The notes under the pieces are model-generated. The model was given only the letters and a program-made list of their open reading frames with translations. It searched no databases and was not told the DNA's origin. This document shows positions 55,829-64,000 of a stretch of DNA of 64,000 nt, piece after piece. Position 1 is the first letter of the stretch. Each line of letters opens with the position of its first letter. The stretch comes from Actinobacillus genomosp. 1. Its GTDB lineage: Bacteria > Pseudomonadota > Gammaproteobacteria > Enterobacterales > Pasteurellaceae. The stretch covers positions 1,498,501 through 1,562,500 of the forward strand of contig NZ_CP103834.1 in the NCBI RefSeq assembly GCF_029774175.1, written 5' to 3'. The translations under genes and the position numbers were made by a program.

Positions 55829-58438
55829 ATGCAACCTAAAGCAAAATATAGAAAAGATTATCGTGCGCCGGATTTTACTATCACTGATATTTATCTCGAC
55901 TTCCAACTTGATCCCAACCGTACTTTTGTTACCTCAACCTTAACTGTAGAACGTAAAAATAATGAGGCGACTCATCTTCGTTTGGACGGACATAGTTTTG
56001 ATTTTCTCTCGTTAAAATTAAACGGCGAAGCTTTTGATCGTTTTGAAAAAGATAATGAATCTCTAACCATTGATGTAACCGATATTAGTTCTCCGTTCGA
56101 ATTACAAATTGAAACCGGTTTAAATCCGGCACAAAACACGTCTTTACAAGGCTTATACCAATCCGGCGACGGAATCTGTACCCAATGTGAAGCTGAAGGT
56201 TTTCGTCAAATTACCTATATGTTGGATCGTCCCGACGTGCTTGCAAAATATCGTACAAAAATTACCGCTTCTAAAACGAAGTATCCGTTCTTACTTTCTA
56301 ACGGCAACCGCATTGCGCAAGGCGATTTGGAGGACGGTCGTCATTGGGTCGAATGGCAAGATCCGTTCTTTAAACCAAGCTATTTATTCGCATTGGTTGC
56401 CGGAGATTTTGATCTGTTACAAGATAAATTTATTACTAAAAGCGGTCGAGAAGTCGCATTAGAGATCTATGTCGATCGCGGCAATTTAGATCGTGCCGGC
56501 TGGGCAATGGAAAGTCTAAAACGTGCGATGAAATGGGATGAAGATCGTTTCGGCTTAGAATACGATTTAGATATCTATATGATTGTCGCGGTTGATTTCT
56601 TTAATATGGGCGCAATGGAAAACAAAGGCTTAAATGTTTTCAACTCTAAATTTGTGCTGGCAAAACCGGAAACCGCTACCGATACCGACTATCTAGATAT
56701 TGAAAGCGTAATTGCACACGAATATTTCCATAACTGGACAGGTAACCGTATTACTTGCCGAGATTGGTTCCAATTAAGCCTTAAAGAAGGCTTAACCGTA
56801 TTCCGTGATCAAGAATTTACCTCGGATTTATGGTCTCGTCCGGCAAAACGTATTGAAGACGTACGCTTATTACGTGCGGTGCAATTTGCCGAAGACGCCA
56901 GCCCGATGGCGCACCCGATTCGTCCTGAAAAAGTGATTGAAATGAATAACTTCTATACAGTAACCGTCTATGAAAAAGGTGCGGAAGTGATTCGTATGAT
57001 TCACACCTTATTGGGCGAAGAAAAATTCCAAAAAGGGATGCAGCTGTATGTTACGGAAAATGACGGCTCGGCGGCAACTTGCGAAGATTTTGTTTCGGCA
57101 ATGGAACGTGCTTCGGGCGTTGATTTAACCCAATTCCGTCGTTGGTATAGCCAATCCGGTACGCCTGAGCTTAGCGTGAGTGATGAATATGACGAAATGC
57201 ACCATATCTACCGTTTACACGTTTCACAACATACACCGCCGACAGCGGATCAATTAGAGAAAGTAAACTTACATATTCCGTTCAAAATCGAGTTATATAG
57301 CGAACAAGACGGCGCGCCGATTAGTTTACAATTTGAAGGTACTACATTAAACAATGTCCTGGATGTCGTACAAGAGCAACAAACCTTCGAATTTCATAAT
57401 GTAATGCACAAACCCGTACCTGCGTTGTTATGCGATTTTTCCGCTCCGGTGCGTTTAGATTATGCCTATACCAATGCGCAATTAATTGCCTTACTCAAAT
57501 TCGCACGGAATGATTTTGTACGTTGGGATGCGGCACAAACGTTATTTAACAATGAATTACGCCTAAATTTGGCACACCATCAATCGGAAGAAGCCTTTAC
57601 TTTCTCCGCCGAATTAACCGAAGCGTTGGTTTATTTATTAGATAACTATGAATCGAATCCGGAATTAACCGCTTTAATGCTAACGCTCCCGAAAGAAACC
57701 GAATTCGCCGAATTATTCAAAACAATTGATCCGATCGGTATCGCAATTACTCGTGAATTTATGTTACGTACGATCGCCGAAACCTTACGAGATCGTTTAG
57801 TGAACGTATATAACCGTACCCGTTGCGATGCTTATCGTGTTGCTGCGGAAGATATGTCAAAACGTGCGTTACGTAATCTCTGTTTATCCTATCTAGCCTT
57901 TACCGATTTAGGCAATAGTCTGACTTATAAGCACTATCAGCAAGCGGATAATATGACGGACACCTTAGCGGCACTCTCTGCAGCGACCAAGGCGCAATTA
58001 GCCTGCCGCGATCAGCTATTGGCGGATTTTGAACAAAAATGGCATCAGGACGGCTTAGTGATGGATAAATGGTTTATGCTCCAAGCAACAAGACCGGACG
58101 AAAATGTACTTGAAATCGTGCAAGGGTTGCTCAATCACCGTAGCTTTAACTTTAATAATCCGAACAGACTACGTGCGTTAGTCGGTACTTTCTGTAACCA
58201 AAGTCCGAAAGCCTTCCATGCGATTGACGGCTCCGGTTACCGATTCTTAGTGGATATTTTAATCAAATTAAACGATAGCAACCCACAAGTCGCATCACGT
58301 TTAATTGAGCCGTTGATTAAACTCTCTCGTTATGACAATCAACGTCAAACCTTAATGAAACGAGGTTTAGAACGTCTTCGCAATCTAGACAACCTAGCTC
58401 GCGATCTCTATGAGAAAGTTGAAAAAGCGTTACAGTAA
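55829..58438 (+). CDS. pepN: Aminopeptidase N
   Basis: A broad-specificity zinc aminopeptidase in the cytoplasm. The 869 residues match E. coli PepN. The substrate motif GAMENKG is at about residue 260, the zinc site HEYFHNWTGNRIT near 295 with the third ligand Glu in SLKEGLTVF, and a catalytic Tyr in YTVTVYEKGAEV. AAGGAA precedes the ATG. It is monocistronic with a strong terminator. It is divergent from mfd, with 100 bases between the starts. Confidence 0.96.
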   Translation: MQPKAKYRKDYRAPDFTITDIYLDFQLDPNRTFVTSTLTVERKNNEATHLRLDGHSFDFLSLKLNGEAFDRFEKDNESLTIDVTDISSPFELQIETGLNPAQNTSLQGLYQSGDGICTQCEAEGFRQITYMLDRPDVLAKYRTKITASKTKYPFLLSNGNRIAQGDLEDGRHWVEWQDPFFKPSYLFALVAGDFDLLQDKFITKSGREVALEIYVDRGNLDRAGWAMESLKRAMKWDEDRFGLEYDLDIYMIVAVDFFNMGAMENKGLNVFNSKFVLAKPETATDTDYLDIESVIAHEYFHNWTGNRITCRDWFQLSLKEGLTVFRDQEFTSDLWSRPAKRIEDVRLLRAVQFAEDASPMAHPIRPEKVIEMNNFYTVTVYEKGAEVIRMIHTLLGEEKFQKGMQLYVTENDGSAATCEDFVSAMERASGVDLTQFRRWYSQSGTPELSVSDEYDEMHHIYRLHVSQHTPPTADQLEKVNLHIPFKIELYSEQDGAPISLQFEGTTLNNVLDVVQEQQTFEFHNVMHKPVPALLCDFSAPVRLDYAYTNAQLIALLKFARNDFVRWDAAQTLFNNELRLNLAHHQSEEAFTFSAELTEALVYLLDNYESNPELTALMLTLPKETEFAELFKTIDPIGIAITREFMLRTIAETLRDRLVNVYNRTRCDAYRVAAEDMSKRALRNLCLSYLAFTDLGNSLTYKHYQQADNMTDTLAALSAATKAQLACRDQLLADFEQKWHQDGLVMDKWFMLQATRPDENVLEIVQGLLNHRSFNFNNPNRLRALVGTFCNQSPKAFHAIDGSGYRFLVDILIKLNDSNPQVASRLIEPLIKLSRYDNQRQTLMKRGLERLRNLDNLARDLYEKVEKALQ

Positions 58439-58456
58439 CATGGGTATAAGATAACT

Positions 58457-58488
58457 AAAAAGCCTAATTCTTTCGAATTAGGCTTTTT
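58457..58488. terminator. Intrinsic terminator after pepN
   Basis: AAAAAGCCTAATTC/GAATTAGGCTTTTT form a perfect 14-bp stem with a four-base loop. It is 18 bases past the stop and symmetrical enough to serve plsY as well, together with a USS pair at 58503-58559. Confidence 0.9.
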
Positions 58489-58574
58489 GCTATATCACTT
58501 AAACAAGCGGTTGAATTAGACAGAATTTTTGTCAATTTTTCATTAAATTTAACCGCTTATACGCTTGAAATCCT

Positions 58575-59165
58575 CTATTTTCTAGCCCACATCGGTTGTT
58601 CTTGTCCTCGCCATAGACGCTGGATATTATCGTGATGACGATAGACTAATAAACAGCATACCAAAGCCACCGGAAAGGTAAATTCGGGTAAAAACCACCA
58701 AATATAAAACGGCATAATCAATGCGGTGATTACTGCGCTCAGCGAAGAATAACCGAACAATAAAAAGACAATTAACCAAGTACATAGTCCGGCTGCCGAA
58801 GCGGCAAAACTGATTGATAACAACGCACCGAACGCTGTCGCAACTCCTTTCCCGCCTCTAAAGCGAAAGAACAGCGGGAAAATATGTCCCAAACATGCCG
58901 CCAATGCAATCAGTCCGATTTCCGAAGGCTCCAGCTTAAAGTTAAACGCCAATAAAACCGGTAAACCGCCTTTCAAAATATCAAACAACAATACGCCGAT
59001 TGCCGAAAATTTTCCGCCGATACGTAAAACATTCGTTGCGCCCGGATTATGTGAACCGTTCTCCCTAGGATCCGGCAAACCGGCTAAGCGGCAGAAAATA
59101 ATTGCGCTTGAAACCGAACCTAACAAATAGGCAAATACTATTAACAAATAGGCGGTAATACTCAT
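58575..59165 (-). CDS. plsY: Acyl-phosphate:glycerol-3-phosphate acyltransferase PlsY
   Basis: Transfers an acyl group from acyl-phosphate to glycerol 3-phosphate, the first acylation of phospholipid synthesis. The 196-residue inner-membrane protein has about five helices and the three PlsY signature loops: LLGSVSSAI with [37 protein letters not shown], and [16 protein letters not shown] precedes the ATG. It is divergent from folB, with 72 bases between starts; plsY-folB adjacency is common in gammaproteobacteria. Confidence 0.96.
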   Translation of the reverse strand: MSITAYLLIVFAYLLGSVSSAIIFCRLAGLPDPRENGSHNPGATNVLRIGGKFSAIGVLLFDILKGGLPVLLAFNFKLEPSEIGLIALAACLGHIFPLFFRFRGGKGVATAFGALLSISFAASAAGLCTWLIVFLLFGYSSLSAVITALIMPFYIWWFLPEFTFPVALVCCLLVYRHHDNIQRLWRGQEQPMWARK

Positions 59166-59237
59166 AAATTGTCCTTCAATTGGCGTTCTATGTTATATTC
59201 TCGGCAATGTTATCACAAAGTTATTAAGGAAACTAAA

Positions 59238-59591
59238 ATGGCGGATAAAGTTTTTATTCACGAATTGACGGCTTTTGCTTCCATCGGTGCTTACGATTGG
59301 GAACATACCATCAAACAACGCTTAGTATTTAATATTGAAATGGAATGGGATTTTACCAAAGCGGTAGCAACGGATGACGTGCAATATTGCTTAAATTATG
59401 CGGAGGTTTCAGAAAAAATCTTAGCTTTTGTTGAATCCAAGCCATTTAAGCTGGTTGAAACGGTTGCTTATCAAGTAGCGGATCTTTTACAAAATAATTA
59501 TGGTATCCGTACATTGCGTATTGAATTGCATAAGCCTAAAGCGGTTGCGCAAGCCGGCAGTGTCGGTGTGATTGTAGAACGAAATGCTTAA
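59238..59591 (+). CDS. folB: Dihydroneopterin aldolase
   Basis: Cleaves 7,8-dihydroneopterin to 6-hydroxymethyl-dihydropterin and glycolaldehyde in folate synthesis. The 117-residue protein begins MADKVFIHELTAFASIGAYDWE. It has YAEVSEKILAFVE, ETVAYQVADLL with the substrate Glu, and the catalytic Lys in ELHKPKAV. The start at 59238 follows AAGGAA; the frame is open another 23 codons upstream over the plsY promoter region. It stands alone. Confidence 0.94.
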   Translation: MADKVFIHELTAFASIGAYDWEHTIKQRLVFNIEMEWDFTKAVATDDVQYCLNYAEVSEKILAFVESKPFKLVETVAYQVADLLQNNYGIRTLRIELHKPKAVAQAGSVGVIVERNA

Positions 59592-59691
59592 TAAATATCC
59601 ATTTTAATTATTTCGGTTCGATCTTGATCACAATTGAAATACTGATTTGCGGTTATAATAACTACCCGTCAAACAAAGGAGAAAAAGCATA

Positions 59692-60585
59692 ATGCCAACT
59701 TTATTTGCACTTCAACAACGTATCGCTCAAGTTGTTCAAGAAAAAAATGATCCTATAATTAATGCTGTTGCTTCAACGCTTGAGGCTCAAGATTATCACG
59801 CTTGTTTTTCGGCTGAACAGGCCAAATCATGGACCCAACAGTTTAAACTTTCACCGGTTGAATTGGCACTTGTCTGTTTACCGCTTGCCGCTTGTTATGC
59901 CCTTGTGCCGATTTCTCAATTTTATGTAGGTGCGGTTGCCATCGGTGCATCCGGTCGGTTTTATTTCGGTGCGAATCAAGAGTTTAGCGCACAAGCAATT
60001 CAACAAACCGTACATGCCGAACAAAGTGCGATTTCTCATGCGTGGCTTGCCGGTGAAAAGTCTATTACCGATATGGTGGTAAACTACACGCCTTGCGGTC
60101 ATTGCCGCCAATTTATGAATGAATTGAATAGTGCTAAAACGCTGAAAATTCATTTACCGCACAGCCAAAATAATTTATTGCAACAATATCTACCGGATGC
60201 TTTCGGACCAAAAGATTTGAATATCGAACAGGTATTGTTTGATCAACAAACGCACTCACTACCGCTTCAGGGAGATTTATTAACACAAGCGGCGATTCAA
60301 GCGGCGGCACAATCTTATGCACCATATAGCAAATCGTTAAGCGGGATTGCCTTACAAGTCGGAGAACAAATTATTTGCGGACGTTATGCGGAGAATGCCG
60401 CATTCAACCCGAGTTTTTTACCGCTACAAAGTGCGTTGAACTACCGTCGTTTAAGCGGTAAGTCGGATGAACGGATTACCCGTATTGTGATGGCGGAAGG
60501 TAAAGGAACAACCAGTCATCGTCAAATGAGCGAAGCGTTAGCGGAAAGTTTTTTAGGACTTAAGCCGGAATATATTGAAGTGTAA
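59692..60585 (+). CDS. cdd: Cytidine deaminase (dimeric type)
   Basis: Deaminates cytidine and deoxycytidine to the uridine forms in pyrimidine salvage. The 297 residues match the two-domain dimeric enzyme of E. coli (294) rather than the short tetrameric one. The zinc site lies in HAEQSAISHAWL (His and catalytic Glu near residues 108-110) and PCGHCRQF (two Cys). The C-terminal half repeats the fold without a complete metal site (SYAPYSKSLSGIALQ). AAAGGAG precedes the ATG. Confidence 0.95.
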   Translation: MPTLFALQQRIAQVVQEKNDPIINAVASTLEAQDYHACFSAEQAKSWTQQFKLSPVELALVCLPLAACYALVPISQFYVGAVAIGASGRFYFGANQEFSAQAIQQTVHAEQSAISHAWLAGEKSITDMVVNYTPCGHCRQFMNELNSAKTLKIHLPHSQNNLLQQYLPDAFGPKDLNIEQVLFDQQTHSLPLQGDLLTQAAIQAAAQSYAPYSKSLSGIALQVGEQIICGRYAENAAFNPSFLPLQSALNYRRLSGKSDERITRIVMAEGKGTTSHRQMSEALAESFLGLKPEYIEV

Positions 60586-60597
60586 TCAGTCTAAATG

Positions 60598-60623
60598 AAA
60601 AAAGCACCTTTCGGTGCTTTTTT
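60598..60623. terminator. Bidirectional terminator between cdd and ftsX
   Basis: AAAAAAGCACC-TTTC-GGTGCTTTTTT is a perfect hairpin with T-runs on both strands, between convergent genes. Confidence 0.9.
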
Positions 60624-60630
60624 ATGTCGG

Positions 60631-61569
60631 TTAGTATTTAGAACCGATGCGGAAAATATGTCGATTAGTTGCCAATTTAGCGGATAGCCAACCGATAAAG
60701 ATACAAGCGACAATCAAGAAGAACATTTCACTGAATGCCAAGCCGTTTAATTCAAATTTCACCGTAAACATGTCAGTAACATATTTCACTACACCGGTGA
60801 AATAACTGATTAACACCGCACTAAATAGGATAGCGAGTAAGCTACCGAAAAAGCCGTAAATCATACCGGTATAAAGGAACGGGCGAGCGATAAAATGATC
60901 GGTTGCACCTAATAATTGCTGTACTTCAATCGACGCTTTGCTATTTGCCACATCGGTACGCACCGCATTACCTACAACCAAAAATACCGCAATCAACATT
61001 AACACGGTACAAACCATTGCAATACGAGCGATTAACCAAGTTAAGGCGGTTAATTTTTCCAACCAGCCGTTATCTAAACGGACTTCTTGCACCCCTTTAA
61101 TCGCCTGTAAACCGTTACGAAACTCAAGCATCGTATCGTTATCGGTAAATTGTTTTTTCGGTTTAAGGGTAACCACCGCCGGCAAAGGATTATCATCGAT
61201 AATATCTAACGCTTCGCCGAAACCCGACCACGAACGAAATTCTTCCAAACTCTGCTGACGAGAAATATAGTTAAGCGATTCGATTTTATCCGCATCGAAA
61301 TGACGAATACGTTCCACCACCGCATTCACATCGTGTTCAGCGAGATTTTTATGCAGATAAACAGTAAGTTCCGGTTCCGGATAAAATTCGGTTGCCGCCT
61401 GATTGGTATTTTTCCAAAGTAAATAACTTACCGTCGGAATAGTCAGCGAAACCGCAATCACCAACACGGTGAGAAATGTACCGAACTTACGCTTCTTGAG
61501 ATCTTGCCAGACCGAACGTAAGGTATAACGAGTTTGGGCACCAAGAGTTGTACTAAATGAACGAGCCAT
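60631..61569 (-). CDS. ftsX: Cell division protein FtsX
   Basis: The permease-like half of FtsEX, which activates peptidoglycan hydrolases at the septum through EnvC. The 312 residues have four membrane helices: one near residues 33-53, then three in the C-terminal half, from IARIAMVCTVLMLIAVFLVVG onward. A periplasmic domain of about 110 residues (YPEPELTVYLHKNLAE and onward) lies between the first two. It begins nine bases after the ftsE stop, and AAGGAA precedes the ATG. It is the last gene of ftsY-ftsE-ftsX. Confidence 0.95.
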   Translation of the reverse strand: MARSFSTTLGAQTRYTLRSVWQDLKKRKFGTFLTVLVIAVSLTIPTVSYLLWKNTNQAATEFYPEPELTVYLHKNLAEHDVNAVVERIRHFDADKIESLNYISRQQSLEEFRSWSGFGEALDIIDDNPLPAVVTLKPKKQFTDNDTMLEFRNGLQAIKGVQEVRLDNGWLEKLTALTWLIARIAMVCTVLMLIAVFLVVGNAVRTDVANSKASIEVQQLLGATDHFIARPFLYTGMIYGFFGSLLAILFSAVLISYFTGVVKYVTDMFTVKFELNGLAFSEMFFLIVACIFIGWLSAKLATNRHIFRIGSKY

Positions 61570-61578
61570 ATTGTTTCC

Positions 61579-62232
61579 TTAATTTCTGAGATGACCTTGC
61601 TCTAATACTAAGCACGGTTTCGGACGTTTTGAAATAATATTGGTATCATGCGTTGCCACTAAAACCGTTGTGCCTGCCTGATTAAATTCTTCAAATAAAC
61701 GGAAAATTTCAAACGAGAGTTTCTCGTCTAAATTACCGGTCGGCTCATCCGCTAATAGTAAAATCGGACGATGTACAATCGCACGAGCAATATCCACTCG
61801 TTGTTGTTCACCGCCTGAAAGATGTAACGGCAAATAATTCGCTTTATTCGCTAAACCGACACGCTCTAACGCAATACGCGCTTCACGCTCAACTACTTGC
61901 TGATTCATGCCTTGGATAATCAGCGGTAACGCAACATTATCCAAAATCGTACGATCGGTAAGTAAACGGTAATCTTGATGAACCATACCGATTTGACGGC
62001 GTAAAAACGGCAATTCGTGCGCTTCAAGACGGGTAATATCATGCCCGTTAAACATCACTTGTCCGCCGTTTGCCCGCTCAATGCCCATAATCAGTTTAAG
62101 CAAGGTACTTTTACCGGCACCGGAATGACCGGTTAAATACGCCATACCGCCGGCAGGTAAATGGAAATTAATCCCCTGTAGTGCCGGCTTACCGCCTTTA
62201 TAAGCTTTACTTACATTTGTGAATTTAATCAT
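61579..62232 (-). CDS. ftsE: Cell division ATP-binding protein FtsE
   Basis: The ABC-type ATPase partner of FtsX. The 217 residues carry Walker [10 protein letters not shown] (35-43), the Q-loop region MVHQDYRLL, the signature [15 protein letters not shown], Walker [13 protein letters not shown], and the switch His in VATHD. It lies between ftsY (85 bases upstream) and ftsX (nine bases downstream) on the minus strand, the standard order in the family. Confidence 0.97.
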   Translation of the reverse strand: MIKFTNVSKAYKGGKPALQGINFHLPAGGMAYLTGHSGAGKSTLLKLIMGIERANGGQVMFNGHDITRLEAHELPFLRRQIGMVHQDYRLLTDRTILDNVALPLIIQGMNQQVVEREARIALERVGLANKANYLPLHLSGGEQQRVDIARAIVHRPILLLADEPTGNLDEKLSFEIFRLFEEFNQAGTTVLVATHDTNIISKRPKPCLVLEQGHLRN

Positions 62233-62316
62233 TGTGTTTACCTTTTTCTACTCCGATATATTCGGAAATAGCGGTCTAATTTTAACCATTTTTTGTAAAA
62301 GAATGTGCGTAATATT

Positions 62317-64000
62317 TTATTCTTCGTGTTCGAATAATGCTTCGATAAATTCTTCCGCATTAAACGGACGCAGATCTTCAATTTTTTCGCCGACTCCGAT
62401 AAAGCGAATCGGAATGTTAAATTGGTCGGCAATCGCAAAGATCACACCGCCTTTTGCCGTACCGTCTAATTTCGTTAGCGCAATACCGGTTAAGCCGACC
62501 GCTTCGTTAAATAATTTCGCTTGGCTAATTGCGTTTTGTCCCGTACCGGCATCTAAGGTGAGCATAATTTCGTGCGGTGCGCTTTCATCGTATTTTTTCA
62601 TCACACGTACGATTTTTTTCAACTCGTCCATTAAGTTGTTTTTATTCTGCAAACGACCGGCGGTATCTGCGATAAGAATATCAATCCCTTTTGATGCCGC
62701 CGATTGCATCGCATCAAAAATCACCGAAGCGGAATCCGAACCGGTAGATTGTGCGACAACAGGAATATTGTTACGTTCCCCCCAAACTTGTAACTGTTCT
62801 ACCGCTGCGGCACGGAATGTGTCGCCGGCGGCAAGCATTACGGATTTTCCTTCCGCTTGGAATTTACGCGCTAATTTACCGATAGTGGTTGTTTTACCCA
62901 CACCGTTTACCCCAACCATTAAAATCACGTAAGGCTTTTTGCCGGTATCGATTTCAAGCGGCTGGCTAACCGGTTTTAACACTTCGCCAAGTTCGAGTTT
63001 TAATTGCTGATAAAGTAAATCGGCATCTTTAAGTTGTTTCTTAGAGGCGTGTTGGGTTAAGTTGTTGATAACTTTAGTGGTTGTCGGCATACCTAAGTCG
63101 GCGACTAATAACTGCTCTTCCAGTTCTTCAAATAAATCGTCGTCAATTTTTTTGCCGCTAAAGAAATTACGAAAACCGGAACCGATACTCTGTTTAGTTT
63201 TTACCAATCCTTTTAACAAACGACTGAAAAAACCACCTTCGCTCGGTTTTTCTTGGTAATCATCCGTCTTTTGTTCAACTTGGTCGTGTTCCGCCTTTTC
63301 GGTTTCAAGTTCAACCAGTTCTTCCAATTCTTCAAAATTTTCTTCCGCATCAGACTTGGTTTTCACCTCACCGGCAAGCTCCGCATCAACCACTTTTTCA
63401 ACACGTTGCTCAATTTGTTGGTGATGGTTAATCTCACTTTCGCTTGCAGATTTTTCGCTAAATTCGACCGCTTGCGTAAGTTCTTGAGACTGAGGCTGCT
63501 CTTCGATATTTTCCGAATGAGAGACTACCGATGATACTTCTTCCGTTTGTGTAAACGGCTGCTCAATTTTTGCCGTATCAATAATTGACACGGAATTTTC
63601 TTTCTCTTGTTCGAAAGATTGTTCAACTTCATTTACCGCTTCTTTCAGAAAAGTTTTAGCTTCTTCCAGCTTATCTTCAACGAATTGTTCGATATTTTCC
63701 GATTTTTGTTCAAAAAACTCTTCAACTTGTTCAAATTTCTGCTCAATCGTATCTTCGATACGCTCAACAAAATCCTCAGCCTGTTCCGCTTTTTGCTCCA
63801 CTGAATCAACAAATTCCTTGATTTCAGGTTGTGAAGTAATTTGCTCAAACTTATCTTCTATTTTATCTTCGAGATCTTCTAACTTCTGTTCTACCGTTTC
63901 TTGTAACTGCTCGACCTTTTGTTCCGCTTGTTCTACTTTTTGCTCTACAGTTTCTTCTGCAGCCGATTCGGTATGTTGTTCGGTTTGGATTTCCGCTTGT
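62317..64000 (-). CDS. ftsY: Signal recognition particle receptor FtsY (partial, N-terminus off right edge)
   Basis: The SRP receptor GTPase that docks ribosomes at the membrane. The frame stays open to the window edge, giving at least 560 residues; an internal GTG at 63801 is not the start, since the same acidic repeat pattern continues through it. The C-terminal NG domain begins near GGFFSRLLKGL and has GVNGVGKTTTIGKLA (G1), AAGDTFRAAA, DTAGRLQNKNNLMDEL, TKLDGTAKGG and GVGEKIEDLRPF. The N-terminal acidic domain is more than 250 residues long and consists of Glu/Gln/Lys/Val-rich coiled-coil-like repeats of the kind VEQKVEQAEQKVEQ. That is longer than the roughly 195 residues of E. coli FtsY. 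Confidence 0.95.
   Translation of the reverse strand, partial: QAEIQTEQHTESAAEETVEQKVEQAEQKVEQLQETVEQKLEDLEDKIEDKFEQITSQPEIKEFVDSVEQKAEQAEDFVERIEDTIEQKFEQVEEFFEQKSENIEQFVEDKLEEAKTFLKEAVNEVEQSFEQEKENSVSIIDTAKIEQPFTQTEEVSSVVSHSENIEEQPQSQELTQAVEFSEKSASESEINHHQQIEQRVEKVVDAELAGEVKTKSDAEENFEELEELVELETEKAEHDQVEQKTDDYQEKPSEGGFFSRLLKGLVKTKQSIGSGFRNFFSGKKIDDDLFEELEEQLLVADLGMPTTTKVINNLTQHASKKQLKDADLLYQQLKLELGEVLKPVSQPLEIDTGKKPYVILMVGVNGVGKTTTIGKLARKFQAEGKSVMLAAGDTFRAAAVEQLQVWGERNNIPVVAQSTGSDSASVIFDAMQSAASKGIDILIADTAGRLQNKNNLMDELKKIVRVMKKYDESAPHEIMLTLDAGTGQNAISQAKLFNEAVGLTGIALTKLDGTAKGGVIFAIADQFNIPIRFIGVGEKIEDLRPFNAEEFIEALFEHEE

Noticed and set aside
62219..62932. 237-codon plus-strand ORF opposite ftsY
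   Set aside because: It is antisense to the conserved GTPase domain of FtsY and has no family resemblance.
63799..63801. GTG at 63801 as the ftsY start
   Set aside because: The frame is open to the window edge and the same acidic repeat pattern continues through this codon, so it is internal.

Overview
The window looks like a chromosomal segment of a Pasteurellaceae bacterium, most likely Actinobacillus pleuropneumoniae or a close relative. The evidence is the moderate-to-low GC content, the repeated Apl-type DNA uptake signal ACAAGCGGTC (often paired head-to-head as terminator stems), family-typical gene content and order (ptsHI-crr, ftsY-ftsE-ftsX, zwf-pgl...gnd, thiP-thiQ, arcB-arcC), and a respiratory hydrogenase-2 locus. 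The species call is an inference; no 16S gene or other species marker is present.

Layout: 1-1236 is the N-terminal part of a FetA/FrpB-type TonB-dependent receptor, cut by the left edge, with a Fur-like site on its promoter. 1.4-8.1 kb carries ampG, galE, ligA and zipA on the minus strand, with cysZ divergent. 8.1-16.9 kb is the oxidative pentose-phosphate block (zwf, pgl, gnd) plus cysQ and nudE. It is interrupted by an aromatic-acid MFS permease, a YhcG-type PD-(D/E)xK nuclease and a small P-loop protein. 17.0-22.7 kb has hslR, hslO, dcuB, an unlisted 56-residue GhoT/OrtT-like membrane peptide, and arcB-arcC behind a promoter with a PurR-like operator and a leader ORF. 22.9-31.4 kb holds a sucrose-type PTS permease with two perfect LacI-family operators, thiQ/thiP without thiB, ptsH-ptsI-crr and miaB. 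31.7-34.8 kb is a large YadA-type trimeric autotransporter, divergent from uvrD.

37.6-49.9 kb is a hydrogenase-2 island: hypB-hypD-hypE, a reversed hypF, hybO-A-B-C-D-E-hypC, then a reversed hypA. The structural genes make a periplasm-facing H2:quinone oxidoreductase. The Hyp proteins build and insert the NiFe(CN)2CO centre, and HybD trims the large subunit. FNR-like sites in front of hypB and between hypF and hybO fit anaerobic expression. Nearby dcuB, a C4-dicarboxylate/fumarate transporter, fits H2-dependent fumarate respiration.

50.0-50.7 kb is a six-gene tRNA operon (three Gly-GCC, three Leu-UAA) with a strong promoter and a terminator-like leader hairpin. 50.9-52.2 kb is a YeeE/TusA-like (thiosulfate uptake) pair. 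The rest is housekeeping: mfd, pepN, plsY, folB, cdd and ftsX-ftsE-ftsY, with ftsY running off the right edge. ftsY has an unusually long Glu/Gln-rich N-terminal domain.

Most of the window is core genome. The parts most worth a second look are the orphan GhoT-like toxin, the arcB leader, the YhcG/P-loop pair, thiPQ lacking its binding protein, the tRNA leader hairpin and the long FtsY A domain. I saw no prophage, insertion sequence, CRISPR array or rRNA.
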